DNA of 64,000 nucleotides from Aphelocoma coerulescens (GCF_041296385.1 NC_091017.1:52636214-52700213), one strand, 5' to 3'. Positions 1 through 13,525 are shown, numbered from the stretch's first letter. Notes: generated from the sequence alone by a model not told the origin. Numbers and translations: made by a program.

Positions 1-3000
1 GGACAGTCCTAGAAGAGCAATAAAACCAGAATTTTTAAAAAAAAAAGGAAAAAAGTCAATAAAGAAGAACTCTACAAGCTGTGTCCCTACAGAAATGATT
101 TACAGGCATGGAATTTTCACCTTCTCTCTAGATAAAGCCTGTGAGTAATCCTGCTCTTCTGATGCTTCAGTAGAAGGATGCTTCAAAGGAAAAATAATTA
201 AGAACTGTGAATTCTGAAGCAATTGGGAAGATAGAGCTGCTCACTTAATAATGCAACAAGACCACCACAAGCAGAGTTAACAATCATCAATTTTCAGATG
301 AGAAAACTAAGATACTCATCAAAACATTAAACAACTTGCAATCCTGTTGTAAAAGGAAAAATCATCTTCTCTGTCTTGAATTCCACACTACAGAATTGCT
401 TTGGACTCAAGAGGGGTTTCTTTTTTAATATAAACAAAAGAAAAAGCCAGCAGAAGCAAAAGCAGTTTCTCCTTCTCCAAAGCTTCAAGAACAGTAATGA
501 AGCCTTGTTTTTGTTGAAGATATTACCTCACTGTTTTAAACAAGCCAGGTGACAACAGGAAGCATACTTTTAAAGACTTTTTAGTCTGGATAAGTAAGTC
601 ACAATTTAATTAGCAAATCATGACTTTAGCTATTAACAAGCTGCAAGATTTGTAGTTATGACATAAAAACAACTATTATTTCAAATGTGAGTTTTCCAAG
701 TTAATGCATATACATACTAAAAGAAAAAGAATTGTTTAATCTGAATGCTTGCTGTTCTTACACCTGTGAACAGGTGAAAAGACAAAGGCCCATGACACAT
801 TTGAAGTCTACCTTATTTTTCAGATAGATATGCATACTGAATGATAGCACATGAGACTCCAATCATTGTAGGGGACTGGAATTTTGAAACAAGATCCTCC
901 TTAGCTCTCAAATCACTGAAGGAATTTTGAAACTGCCACTTCCCTGTATTTCTTTGATATTTTAAGGCCTGGTTCCAGAAAGGAAATCTGGCAAATACTT
1001 AGAAAAGACACATTTTGCTTTAAGTAATTTAGATGTCCAATACATTTATGTTAGCTTAGAAACAACTGCTTTGAAGTAAATGTACTATGCATTTAGAAGT
1101 TAATATTATTATTAATAAATATTAACCTAAACCTAAGATTTTTTAAATAGCTTTTAGAAATCTCAACCAAATTCAGATATGCATTTATTAAGTCATCCCA
1201 AAAGCAAAGTCCACAATGTAGTAACAATAACCACAATAATGTCAGAAAATGAACAGCGATCTTTAAGAAGAAGGCCTGGGCCAGAAGACTTAGAAGATTT
1301 AAAATAATCTCAGAACTATTAAAAAACCCTTATATGGGTTTGGCAACACTCAAACCTTTTGCAGTTCTTAATCTGACTTTCAAATGAATTCTAGACACAG
1401 AATCTCAAATTCACAGCACCTAGGCAGTTCTATAAATTGAGTAACAAAATTAATAGGTCTTGACAACTTCTTACTGGGAAACAGAAGTTACAGAAGTTTA
1501 GGCACATTGAAATCCAACAATTTGCAAAATAACTCTTTATTGATTTACATAAGTTTCCCCAAGTAAGATGTTTCAGAAGTGTCAAGTTCCATACAAAATG
1601 GAAATAGGAGACCTCACTGTACTACATTCACAATTACCTATAAAATAGCTCCTTGCATGTGTATTTGTCCTCGTATGAGTCAAATCAAGCACACATTTCA
1701 ACTGAACATCCCTGGAACTTATGCAAACATTTGGGCTTCATCTCTTTCCATAAGGAGACACAAAATAGGGCAGAAGCATAAGAAATACTGGAAATAAAAT
1801 CTGAAGATTAGGAGGGAACCTGGCATTATGAACCTCTACTTTTGGTTCTAATTTCCTATTTATTTCTGGTTTGAAAGGTTCTTTTACAACTATTGCAAAA
1901 GATTACACTCTTTAGTGGCATTTTGTTTCCCAACTCATTCAACAGACATGTTTAAACTTTTGAAACAGCTTAATTCAAACAACACAATGCAGGCAATAGG
2001 TTACCATGGGTTTCAGTATAAAACTGTTCATCAAAGCCAGTAACATGCTCAAGCACCTTCTAACAGAGGTAATGAAAGTGCCAAGGCTAATTTCTCATAC
2101 TTTATGATGGAAGTGCTAGGCAAGAGATAAGACAAATTCCAAATACCTCAAGTACATCCACACTTACTGATTAGTGACAGAAGGGGACTACCTCAATGCT
2201 TCACAACAGGTCTTGGTCATCAAGAGTAAACCAAGATTATAGAATACATTTTCATACATGAAATCAGTATGTATCCGTTTAGTTTAGAGCACCTGGATCA
2301 CATAGGAGAAAATTCCAAGTCTCCATCAGGAGATGGGAGAGGACATCAGATCTGAAATACAGACATTAAAATCTCTGTCTTGAATTACCTGTAACAATCT
2401 CTTTTGCAGAGGCTTTTCATTTACACGATGAGCTAATTTCACTAACCACGCTGAAGGAAAGTATTTCAGAGAAGCCTTTTGTGGCTGGGGTAAGAGTTCA
2501 AGCATGAAACGAAGTCACTTGCTGCTGTACAGAGGAGGGTGCATAATCCCTAAGTGAGTTCTGTCCAATCCCAAGCAATGCAGTCCTGTGCATCTCTTCT
2601 CATTGCTCTAGGCTGTGTGCTAGGTTTCTAAGTGTGTGCCAGAAATCTCCAGGAGGAGATGACAGCTCTCTCCACTTTCCTAAATGCTCAAGGTAACATC
2701 AGCAAATACAGCCATCACCTCAGGATAGTGAAAAAGCTTTTGAGTCAGATGGTAGGAGAGATATGGTCAGTTTTAAAGAACAGCTCTGCTGAGTGAGTGA
2801 TCAGGGCTTAAAGACAGTAAGTTATTTCCCTCCCTCCTCAGGTATCATGCCTGAAATACAGAAAGGAAGGGAGAAAAAAATCAAGGAAACTGCCAGCTCA
2901 CAAGTAAGAAGTGCAAAAGGAGATAACAACTCTTGCCCAAAACATCAAGTCACAAAGCCCAAATGCTGACAAATCAAGAATGGCAGGAAGCTGGTACCAG

Positions 3001-3564
3001 GCACTGGAGAAGAAGGCCTTGAAAAATGATGACATTTCATTGAACAAAACACAGATATGAGCTATTAAATAGATAGTCCTCAGACACTGACTGAAAATCT
3101 GCACAAGAAACAGAAATAACCTGCATCAAAAGCACTCAAGAAAAATGCTGGTTGTTTGGAGCACAGCATTTAAACTCAGTCACAGGCACCACAACAGCCA
3201 GAAGAGGTCTTGCTTCTGCTCTGTTCTCACTAATGCTCTTTGAAGACTCAAAACACTACAAGAACATGGATATTCTGTGGCCCAATGGGTTGAGTCCCAG
3301 GAGTGAGAGAAATTTTTCATTAAGTCTTCTAAACTAAGAAATAGTAAAATTACAGGTACTGCTGAAACTTGTTCAAGTCCTTTATGATTGGATAACTTAA
3401 AGGCACAAACATCTATTTTGATAAAAACTAGGAAACCCTGGCGCTTGTTTCCTCAAACTCCTTTAGCCTTCTAAAAGGTCATTTTCAGCTATGTTAGAGA
3501 GACTTCTTTATTAAAGTGTGTTTAAATTGTTTCAATCTATTTTTACTCCATTCCTATTAAATAC
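1..3564 (-). other. DCUN1D4 intron 3 (partial)
   Basis: AT-rich intronic sequence. I looked for the next DCUN1D4 exon (serine-rich stretch followed by a basic PPRKKRRP-type motif) on the minus strand and did not find it. No repeat family is recognised with confidence. Confidence 0.7.
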
Positions 3565-3604
3565 CTGTCTGGTGATCGTCTTGACCAACGTCCTCTGTCA
3601 GATT
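3565..3604 (-). CDS. DCUN1D4: DCUN1D4 coding exon 3 (residues 33-46)
   Basis: The acceptor TTGCAG is followed by [13 protein letters not shown], then donor GTATTT; the exon ends in phase 1. Human has Ile where this gene has Val (recalled comparison). It is 40 nt long and was found only by looking for the expected continuation after exon 2. Confidence 0.93.
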
Positions 3605-6600
3605 CTGCAAGAGAACAGGAATGATACAGTTAAACAAGATGGTGATCTTCGTTCTTCTGTACTGTTTTTAACTTTTACTTGGTTAATATTCCTCTTAATT
3701 ACTTAAGGATCATCTACGTAAGATTGTAGTCTTTGGGTTTTCAGCTCATATTTACCTAAAAAGTTACCATTGCAAGTTTGTCTAAAAAGTTCAAGTAAAT
3801 TGAATTTGAAAAATATTTTTGAGTTTTTTTCAATCAAAAACTTACCAAATTATTTCAAGAGTGAAAATAACTAGCCATTAGATGGGGAATTGACATTACT
3901 GTCTTGAACAATTCTGCCAATAAATGCAGCATTAGAAAGACTGAATTTACCATTTAGCACAGAAATGGCTTTACTTAAGGATAAACACACATAACGTGTT
4001 CTAAAGAAAACTGATTAAAAACCAACTGAAATATTGGAAACAAGTTACCCCCTTCTGCAGGCAGGGTCTTTTCCACTAAATTTGCTGTGTACACACAAAA
4101 GCCGTATCACCATTTCCAGCTATGGTTGCAATAAAACAAACGTAAATACACAGCAAATAAGCAGGAAGCGTCTTCAAAAAAACCTTGTTTCACTTTCTGC
4201 ATGGGTGTAAGAGGACAGCTTGCTCATTCAGTATGTTTTTCAGAAGAACTGTAGGAATTTGGGTAACCATGATGATTACCATCATTTGGTGTATCTAAGA
4301 AAGCTTCTTGAACGGAGGCAACATCTAATCCAATGTTCAAACAAAGCTCAAACTCCACTCTGACCTCTGGAGTACAATCTTTCACCTTTTACTAATACTG
4401 CTTATCTCTTCACCAATTCAAACCCAACAGCCTTTCATACAACACGGCAGTTATAATTTTTAGAAGTGTAATCACTTAACAATTTCAATCATGAAATATT
4501 CTGGACCAAAGCCCTAGCTAATTCTGCTAAGAGAAAATGGCAAGTCATTACCAGCCTATTGAGGGTGTGGTAAATCTTGTGAATATTTGCCAGTGTTGAT
4601 AGATGAGAATTCAGTTGAAAATCTAGAGGGGGGGAAAAAATGGTTTTAAATGTCTGGTTTCCAGATGTAGCAGTCAAGATCTTTTTATGTTCTGGCTATT
4701 TAATAAAATCATCACAAAACTATAAAACAGAAGAAAATCTCAACACTTGAGTAGAATAACTGAAATCTGCAAAAAGATATTCTAGATACGCATTTTCCTT
4801 AAGGCACGGATGACCTCAGCAGAACAGAACTATAGTTGAATAGAAAAAAAAAAAAAAAAATTACAACTTTCTTTTCCTTTACATTGGGAATCATTATAAC
4901 TTCCATGTTACCCAGTCCTTCTGTTTCATCTATTCCAAAACCAAGTTAAGTACCATGTAACATTCTAAAATCATTACTAAAAATCCTAGTTTTTTAAAAA
5001 ATCTGATTTTATTAATTAATACACATGTATTATCCTTTATACTAACTTCCTTGCAAAAATAAGTGGCTAGCATACACTTACACAGTTGAAACATGGCTTT
5101 TTAATAACAAACCAAAGGTCACAATGCAGCAGCTGTTAAGACAAGAGCCAATAAAACTGATAATAAAATATTCTGACACTTCTTGGAAGAAGCCATAGCA
5201 TAGATGTTGATTTTGCTTCCACGCTCCAAATATAAAACACTCGCGTTTGTTTCAGTTGCTGAAGAGCGACCAACTAATTTTCCTCTATTCTTTTGAATTC
5301 CCTATTTTTACTAGGAATGTGTCAAGAACAAAACTGGAAAGTAAGTAATTTACAAAAGATCAGCTGAGATCCAGCCAGACCACAAGCAAACTAAGTAGTA
5401 TCTCAAAAGCTGAACAAAACCAGCTGAGAGGGCTTAAAGACTGCCAACTTCTACAGAGTATTTCCATTTAAACTAAAAATAAATTAGCTACCCCACTGGA
5501 ACTCATGTGCCAAAACACTCTAGAGAAATGTACTGTATGACAAGCAAAGTATTTCAAGCAAACTTCTTCTGTATGTGAAAAGTTTCTGTATGTGCCTAGT
5601 GTCAATACCCAGCTAATGCACTAAAGCATTTCTAATATGAGACATTTAATTTGGCTTTGCCCAGCAGCTGATGCAAGATGCAAGTAAGGTCAAAAACATA
5701 ATTCCTTTATTTCCATCCAGAGCATTTCAAAGGAATGCTCTCAAGATACATTTAAGATGACCCAGATAAACAAGAGTCATCATTAAACATCTGATTGCCA
5801 AGTCAGTGAACCACACTGCTATGAAGTTAGCAAGTGGAACTGAAGAAACTGCCTGCTCTAAGTACTTCTTACATCACTAGGGAATTCTCTTGTCACAGTG
5901 AATTAAAAAAAAAATAAACCATAAGATACTTTTAGGAATCATACATTTCATTCATTACATTAGCTAGAGTATCATTTAATTAATTACTACCTATTTCTTA
6001 ACATGTTCTCCCCAGTCCACCACCAATACAATTGCTCTAAGTCAGAAGTACCAGAGATGGAGTTTCCAACTTTAGCTAACCTTATATATACAAAGTCAAA
6101 GACAATCCAAATCTTCTTACCAAGCTACAATAGGAAGGTTTTGAACCTTCAACAGGGTGCTAGAATTTTTCCTGCATTAAGTGCTCAATAAAGTTCCATT
6201 TTGTTAGTCAAACAATACTAAGCAGAACCATTCAGCAAGAAAAAAATAACTCTGAGTTTCTTAGTCAACCCTCAATTCAATATAAAGTAATGAGAAAAAA
6301 CAAAAGGAGAGAGGGACAAACAGAGATGAGGACAACAGGGAACATAAAAGCCATTCTGAAGAGGGCAAGATTAAAAGATAAGATTTGATTTGTTAACTGG
6401 CAGATCAGACTAAACTTTCTGGAATATGAATTTTACAGTTTCCCTTACTGCTTAGCCTAAACTCTACAAAAAACATGAGTCATTAGAGAAATCAGTTATA
6501 TCTGGAGGTAAGCTGAGAACACTAAGCAAATATTTTATTTATTCTAATCTAATATTAATTTTAGATAGCACTCTTAAAAATAATTGAAAAAATATTCTAA

Positions 6601-9600
6601 AATTAGGATTCACCTGAATACAAGAGTATCAAAGCACATTAATTGGTCTGATTTATTTTTTTTCTACAGAAACTAACATCCAGCTCTGGGGTCCTCAGCA
6701 CAGGAAAGACATGGACCTGTTGAAGCAAGGTCACAAAGATCACTGGAGGAACAGAACACCTCTCCTGTGAAGAAAGGCAGAGAGCTAGGGTTGTTCAGTG
6801 GGAAGAACAGAAGACTCCAGGGAGGTCTTACAGCACTTTGAAGTGCACTTACAGTACTTTAAGGGGGCTTACAAGAAAGCTGGAGAGGAACTTTCCAGAA
6901 GAGCATGTAGTGACAGGACAAGGAGGAATGGCTTCAAACTGAGAGTAGGTTTAGATTATATATTAGAAAGAGATTCTTTACTGTGAAGGTGGTGAGACCT
7001 CCACACAGGTTACCCAAAGAAGCTGTGGATGTCCCAAGCTTGAAGTGTGAGGCTGGATGGGGCTCTGAGCAACCTGGTCTTGGTGGAAGGTATCTGTACC
7101 CATGGCAGAGGGATTGGAACTTGATTATCTTTCAGAACCCTTTCCATTCAAGCCATTCTAAGATTCTGATGTACCACACAGTTTATTGATCTCGTACCAG
7201 AAGAAGGAAACCTGCTTGCTTTGTAAATACTGAAAGATGATGTGTGGAATGCTTGCTAGACTTTAAGGGGTGTACCTCAAACAAGCATACATATTTTGTT
7301 GATTAAATTATTTTTCATGCAGAGGTTAGCTGATCTTCAGTGAGGACTGAAGCAATGAAAATTCCAAATGGTATTAAATATTTTGCAGTAATTCAGAATG
7401 TAATGGCAAAAAAGAAAAAAAAATCTGAGTAAAATAATTGCAAATCCAGAACCCAGAACAGAGAGAAATGACAGAGCCAACCTAGTTTCATGGAATTTAA
7501 ACCTTGTCTGCAGTCTGTCACTAACACAATGTTAAGTGTTAAAGGCTGGGTTAGTCAATTAGTCACAATAATATACCATTTAAAAGTAAAAAGAAAACAG
7601 TTTAAAAATAACTTTTAGAATATTAGAGATTAAGATTTAAACTATGGACCTGAGAGTTACAGAGGTAAGAAAAGAGCTAGCTGAGCTTGCTTCCATAACA
7701 AACCAGAGAAAAAACATTCTACAACCTCTCATAAATGCACACATGAAATACAATAAAGAAAACCAAAAAACTCAATGTATCTTAAATATAAGCAAAGTAT
7801 ACAGGTAAACTGAACTCATATACTTTACTTTGCTATCTGAAATGAAAAAACTGAAATGAAAAAAGGTCAAGTCCCAATTTTTTAGAAGGAGCAATGTGTT
7901 GCCAAACTATTTAAATGAAACCAAAAATGAATGCCAAAAAAAAAAAAAAAAAAAAGTACCTGCCTGAATAAAACCTTTAACTTAGTTCCTGCTGTCAAAA
8001 TTTAAAGTTTGGACAAAACACAGCTACAGGCTGCAGTACAATCTATTAAAAACCTAGTAAAAAATTAACAATAGTAGTAAACAAGATCAGCAGCTGACTC
8101 CAAGTTTCCTTTAAAAGCTTCTAATTTTTCTAACCAAATACAAAATCTATAAAAAATCTCACTTTAACTGTATGTCTAAACATAGTTATCCTTGATAGAT
8201 ATGCCATATAAATTCTATAGATACAATATTAAAACTTAAATATAGAAATAGCAGTAGTAATAACATAGTGGTAATTCCTATTACTGCTAAGATATACCTG
8301 TGAACTTCTCAGAAAAAAAATAACAGAAAACACACATCAGGCAAACTCATACCTAAAAATTAAAATAGAATGCTTAGGCTTTTATTTAATTGTTTTCCTT
8401 GCTTTCAACTAAGAGAACTAGAAAAAACTTGTAGTAGTACTGGCCATAATAGTTCAAAGTTCTATTGCCTTAGTTTGCTTTAAATAAATTTTACTTATTC
8501 AAAAAAGAATAATTTAATCTTCTATGAAATATACCATTTTATGTTTTGTAGTCTACTTACAGCATTATCCTAACAGCAATACAACTTATATTGATTAATG
8601 ATGAATTGATTAATGAACTTAGAAGTTCAGATCTGAAACCTACACATTTGGTGAAAGCCCTCAACACTTGCATTCAGGAAGCAGAATTTTTATATTCATT
8701 ACTGAATACAGAAGGCAAAAGAAAAATGTACATCAGTCTTATTTACAAAAAAACATCACAATACACCTGAAGACTGAGAATCCCAAACTGCAGCACAAAG
8801 AAGCTAGGAGCTGACTCTGCATTCCTGTCAAAGAATCTATTTCCAATGTGTCTGTAGCTGTATCCCTGCAGGCAGTGACACCCTACACCAGGGCCAGCCT
8901 GCAGAAGAAACCTTTCTCCCAGTCTGTAATGTGACAACAAGCCTTGGGTAAAGGGAGGCAGAGAACAGGCTTGAAAAGCAGGGTCTCCCCTTGATCTGGT
9001 GTGGTCAAATAAAAGGCATGATTCAGAAAGTAAGGAAAACAGAAATGAATTCCAGCTTGGAAAGCAAGGACATGCAATTAGATGGGATGATCCAACCTAT
9101 CTTGAGGAGCATCAGGACCTAGCCATTAAAGCTAAAGACATGATACTGCAGTGTTTCTCCTGTCAGAGCTGCACCGAGCTCAGAGCTACTGCTGACAGCA
9201 GCGGTATCCAAAACCCACAGTTGCAAATTTGTGTACATTTTCCAAACACAACCACCTAAAATGTTCTGAAGCAAAACACAGACTGACTTAAGCTAGTAAA
9301 TAAAAAAACTCTACAGAAAACCCAAACTCAAACAACAAAATGTGGTAGGAATTACTACGTGCACTATGAAACATTCACATTCACACTCAACTCACAACAT
9401 TTGGTGTTACCACTCAGAATGACTTACTGCAACAAAATACTTTAAGATCACTGCATGCTACATAGATAGGAAAATGTATAATTCCCCCCCCCGCCGGAAC
9501 AAATCTTTATTCTACCTAGTTGTTTTTAGAGTACTCTAATCTGAAGGCTTGTTTACAAAAAGAGCTACTGCAGTTTTAAAGTTCATTGAGAATTTTAGAG

Positions 9601-12600
9601 CAATTTAAGCAGTGCAAAATTTGTGTAACTGCTACTTTAGTTTGAATACATTTCCATTTACCTTAAATTGACTGAAGAAGTAAGAGCTAGGCTAATTCTC
9701 CTATACTAACATATAGAATAAAATATTCTGCACAACTGGCTCATGGCAGGATTTGGGTTTGCTTTGGAGGCTTTTGGTTGGGTGTTTCGTGCTATATAGC
9801 GAAGACCTAACACTAAGTGGGTTTCTGGTGCAAAACATCTGCTTCTGTTGATGAAAAGTGTTCATCCAGTCTAACACTTATTCCACCATCAGATTAATTC
9901 AAATTCAAACAAGTGTCAGTGAGCTAGTTTTGCATCATTGGCTGCCATGACCTGAACGTTGTTTGCAAGCATTAGTCTTAACTTCATGCCAGGTGTCATC
10001 TGGCATCCTACAAAGGGCATAAAGCTAATACAAACTTCATCTCTTGTGCTCTAGCTAATTCAGCAGAAATGCAACCCTGTCAAGCACACGCTACTAGGGT
10101 ATCCAGCACCATGCAGATATGGCATGCATCACAATGGAGCTGCAACAGCCTAGGAACAGCTATGCCAGTCAAAAGCATTACTGTCCCAGCTGCTTGCGTC
10201 TTCATCCCTGCCAAAATTTACTGACTCCACAGCTCTGCCAGCACCACAGGCCGTGGTAACATTCCCTAACCCACTTCAGGCAAGAAATCAACCCGGTCAG
10301 TTTAGACAACTCAAGTGAGTGGCAAGAGCTAACCCAGGTACATTTGACTTGAGTGGATTAGAAAGTGCTCCTACAAACCACTTTACCAGCAGAGGAAGGG
10401 AAGCAGTAATCTACAGCTAATGAGCAGTAACAAGCAGCTGCAGCAGACCGAGTCCCACAGTCTATGCAGCCACACATCTGCATCAAGTGTGTCACTTCAG
10501 TCAGTTCCCCACACAATTTTACATATATATACACGCCCCCCACTGAACGAACTGGTAGTTGTTTATATCTCTTTATGAGCCAAAAATAAAAATTCTGTTT
10601 AACCTCAGACCATGATTTTACATAAAACAACTTAATTGGACCATACGACAAAAATGGGTTCTGCTTCAAGCCCCTGTCAGTAGTCTTATTTATTGTAGAA
10701 GAAATAACCATACTATTAAATGCTCTTAATATTTAAATTGGATACAAGAGTTGAACACTTTCACAGGATGTACTGTACTTCCTAGTGCTATGTTTTTTGG
10801 CAAGCACAAGACAGACAAATTAAGCAAGTTATCTTCTTCTGCTTGAAGACACAAACAAAACTAGGAAATAATGCTTTGAAAAAGCCCAAAGTCTTTGCCG
10901 TCAATACCTGCAAAGAAAGTGGGGGAGGAGGAGAATTAAAGAAAACACAAGATTAATAATTCACTAAGAGTTAGCACAAAAAGTACTCAGACAAAACTAT
11001 ACTTAAATGAAGTGCTGCAATTACACAAATAAGAGCTCACCCTGATACAACAAAATGAAGAGAAGCAGTAAAAAAAAAAAACCTCTTTACCTGCCTAATT
11101 CAATTTATTGCATGGTCTTGTACAGAGAAGGCTTTTCCAATTATACAGGAGCTGCAACAAACTTTTAAGCAAACATCTTCAAAAGAAAAAAAGGAAAGTT
11201 GATTTCCTCATATAATATGAAAGGTGTGTATTCAGAAAGTAAAACTGAGACTGAGAAAAAATGTATTAATAGAGTTTATATCATAAGAACAGATAAGGAT
11301 CTAAGAAGGATCAAAAAGGTGGCTCAAAATAAATGTTCACTCAAAAGCCAGCTTTTATATGTGCAAAACTATGCTATGAACACTTCTTGCTTCAAGCATT
11401 TAGATCAATGAAAAAAAACCCAACCACTATGAAGCTACAGATAATTAAGTTAGCTAATTTATGAAAACATATCTATTTAAATAACACATATACAAGCCCA
11501 AAAAAAAACCCCAAAAACAAAGTGAGGTGTAAGATTTGATCACTCCAAGGCACATTTTTAATGAAAAGCCTGTAATAGCTGAAGGCTGAGGAAGAGTACT
11601 CTTCCTACTTTCTGCAAACAAGTTAAAATTTTTAAAAATTAAAAATCACTATGTAGTCTAAACATCCTACATGAGGGAGCTCTGGAATATTTGTAACTAA
11701 CTCACATGCGTATAATGAGGACCTGAATTTTTTTGCATGGGCACATGACAAAAGACACTGAACAGAAAGCATTTTCTAGAATAATTACCCTGCCATTTCT
11801 AATATGAGGCAATTACTTGTGCTTTAATGGCAGCCTGCACCACCGACACAAAATGATCCCCAAATATAAAGGTAAAATAAACCAGAACCACTAAAGAAAT
11901 GATACAGCCTTATGAGTTAGAGCCTTTACCAGGCTGCCCCTGTCCGACATCTCATTTTGAGAGACACGGAAGGATTCAAGAAAATCCAGGCATTATGCAG
12001 CATTTCTTTCCACCATTGCTTTAGGGACTTTGTCCAAAAGTCAGACCATCATTCATTAATGCATGATCAAAGCTTCAATTTTCATTATTTTTCCCACAAG
12101 CAAGTTCTACAGTAATAAAGCATCTCAGAGCTGCAACTCCTGCCACAGCGAGAACACGTTGCTGGGAGATTTCACAGGGAGGTCGTTGTGGCAGGACAGC
12201 TTTGTGCTCGGGATGACAGCCTGGTCTCTCCAGCGGACGCGGACGGTGCCTGTCCCCCGGCCACCCCACGGCCACGCAGATGCGTGACCGTCCTACGCCA
12301 AGCAAGCCGCCTACAGCATGTGGTCCCTGCTGTTCGGAACGCACAGAGAGAAATTCTGTTGTGGAAATAAAGCCCTCGCTACGCTCCTCCAGAACAGGCG
12401 GCGCGATCCCCCCGTGCTCCCCGGGGCGGGCGGGCACGGCGGCTCCGGCCGGGGGTCCGCGGGGCGGGGGCAGCACGCCGCGCCGCCGCAGGGCCCGCTG
12501 GGAGTTGTAGTCCGCTACGCCGCCTCCCGGCGCCCCATTGCGTGGGGCCGCCGCCGAAGGGACTCCACCTCCCACCATGCGCCGCGGCTCCGCTCCTCAG

Positions 12601-13149
12601 CACACGCAGCCCGGTTCTCCCGCACCGGCCAGACGGAACCCGCTTAATTCACCCCCGCCCGTCTTTCCCCCACACACCCAGCCCCGCAGCCCGCGCCCGC
12701 CCTCCCCTCAGCAGCCCCAGCCTTCTCGCAGCCAGCCACGAGGGCCGGCCGCAGCCTCACCCGTTCGCCAGCCGGGTCGGGCAAACTGCGTCACGCCCTC
12801 CGAGCGCCCCCGGCCCTCTCCGGTGCGGCTGCCCCCGCCCGCTCCCGCCCCCGCATGGGCCGCCCCCTCCCCCTGGGGGAGCGCGCCGAGGGCCGCGGGG
12901 CTCCCGCTGTCCCCGCGGGGACCCCACCGGCAGGCACGCACACACCGCCCCGATCCACGTCGGTCCCGCACCCGCGGGCCTGAACCCTTCCCCGGCATCG
13001 GGAGTCCCGGTGGCACGTTCGGCCGAGCCTCACGGGTCAGGGGCAAGAGAAGCCGCCCCCAGCCGGACAGTTCTTACGGCCGGGCAGCGGCGCAGGCGGC
13101 GGGCCCGGCCCCGGCGCTACTCACTGACAGCGGCGGCATCCGAGTGCAT
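3565..13149 (-). CDS. DCUN1D4: DCUN1D4, 5' part (coding exons 1-3; gene continues off the left edge)
   Basis: DCN1-like protein 4 is a co-E3 that helps transfer NEDD8 to cullins; it binds cullins and the NEDD8 E2 through a C-terminal PONY domain. Only residues 1-45 are encoded here: MHSDAAAV from exon 1, [19 protein letters not shown] and on through LNRL from exon 2, and [13 protein letters not shown] from exon 3. These match the N-terminus of vertebrate DCUN1D4 as I recall it almost residue for residue, and exon phases join cleanly (25 nt, 71 nt, 40 nt). The start is the ATG at 13149, inside a CpG island, with no TATA box evident. The PONY domain exons were not found in 1-3564, so they lie beyond the window. 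It is the tandem upstream gene to CWH43 in map order. Identification is firm; the completeness of the gene cannot be judged here. Confidence 0.95.
3605..4551 (-). other. DCUN1D4 intron 2
   Basis: A 947-bp AT-rich intron bounded by GTAATG and TTGCAG. Nothing else is recognised in it. Confidence 0.8.
4552..4622 (-). CDS. DCUN1D4: DCUN1D4 coding exon 2 (residues 9-32)
   Basis: A pyrimidine-rich tract and TAG acceptor precede the exon. It encodes [20 protein letters not shown] and ends at a GTAATG donor in phase 0. The sequence is nearly identical to the mammalian protein, which makes the call secure despite the small size. Confidence 0.95.
6670..7170 (+). mobile_element. CR1 LINE fragment, 3' portion
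   Basis: Contains the typical CR1 3' region order: a group of words around a group of patients-style untranslated segment with GGAATGGCTTCAAACT, a run on vein-like text of the final ORF2 codons (gagattctttactgtgaagg, ggatgtcccaagcttgaag) and a degenerate tail near 7.15 kb. The element is truncated at its 5' end, as most avian CR1 copies are, and is old, since the terminal octamer repeats are decayed. Inserted in DCUN1D4 intron 1, opposite to the gene. Confidence 0.75.
12500..12511 (-). promoter_or_regulatory. GFY/ZNF143-associated motif ACTACAACTCCC
   Basis: On the minus strand this reads ACTACAACTCCC, one mismatch from the well known ACTACAATTCCC promoter word. It lies about 640 bp inside DCUN1D4 intron 1. 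Confidence 0.6.
12569..12586 (+). promoter_or_regulatory. ZNF143/SBS-like site
   Basis: The 18-mer CTCCCACCATGCGCCGCG fits the Staf/ZNF143 pattern (CCCA, then ATGC, then YGCG). With the neighbouring ACTACA motif it suggests a second start region in the island. Confidence 0.55.
13125..13149 (-). CDS. DCUN1D4: DCUN1D4 coding exon 1 (residues 1-9)
   Basis: ATG at 13149-13147 followed by HSDAAAV, then the donor GTGAGT at 13124. It ends in phase 1; the split Asn codon is completed in exon 2. It sits in the GC-rich promoter island, so the exon continues upstream as 5' UTR. Confidence 0.93.
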
Positions 13150-13253
13150 TTTCGTGCAGCGCTGCACACGCTGCCGGCCCGGCCCGGCTCCTGCCCTGCT
13201 CCCAATCCAGAGCCCGGGCACGGACCCCTCCGCCCCGCCCACTGCCCGGGTCC

Positions 13254-13525
13254 ATTGGTCCGAGCTGCTGCGGGAGGCGGTGAGTGCCGCCCTCTTACTG
13301 GGTGAGGCTCCTGCCACTCTACCCCCGCCTGCCCCGCACCACCTCCCTGGCCTCCCATTGGGCAAAAGGCTGAGCCGGCCACGCCTCTCTCCGCTCTGAT
13401 TGGCCTCTGGCGCTGCCAGTTTTTCCCGGCCTTTAAAGCGCGTGCAAGGAGCGCCACTTTGTGTCACCCGCTGCACTGATTGGCTATGGGGGCCAATGGC
13501 CGCGCCCATGCTCTGATGCGATTGG
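13254..13525 (-). promoter_or_regulatory. Cluster of five CCAAT boxes (NF-Y type)
   Basis: ATTGG occurs at 13254, 13357, 13399, 13479 and 13521 on the plus strand, so CCAAT reads toward DCUN1D4 in all five. An extra CCAAT lies on the plus strand at 13493. The flanks (CTGATTGGC twice) fit the NF-Y consensus. Binding is inferred from the motif only. Confidence 0.7.

Larger units (their letters stand above)
4623..13124 (-). other. DCUN1D4 intron 1
   Basis: An 8.5-kb first intron. It is AT-rich with several poly-A runs, one CR1 fragment (about 6.67-7.17 kb) and, in its first 750 bp, the downstream half of the CpG island. The longest open frame (10358-10711, minus) has no recognisable domain and is probably chance. 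Confidence 0.75.

Noticed and set aside
1..3500. Search for DCUN1D4 exon 4
   Set aside because: No minus-strand match to the expected serine-rich and PPRKKRRP-type sequence; presumed to lie left of the window.
10358..10711. 117-codon open frame on the minus strand
   Set aside because: No recognisable domain, no codon-use signature, no splice partners in phase with DCUN1D4; it lies within its intron 1.
12538..13399. Long overlapping open frames (255 and 285 codons) on the plus strand in the CpG island
   Set aside because: Pro/Arg/Gly-rich frames are open in several phases on both strands because GC-rich DNA has few stops. The true DCUN1D4 start is embedded on the opposite strand.
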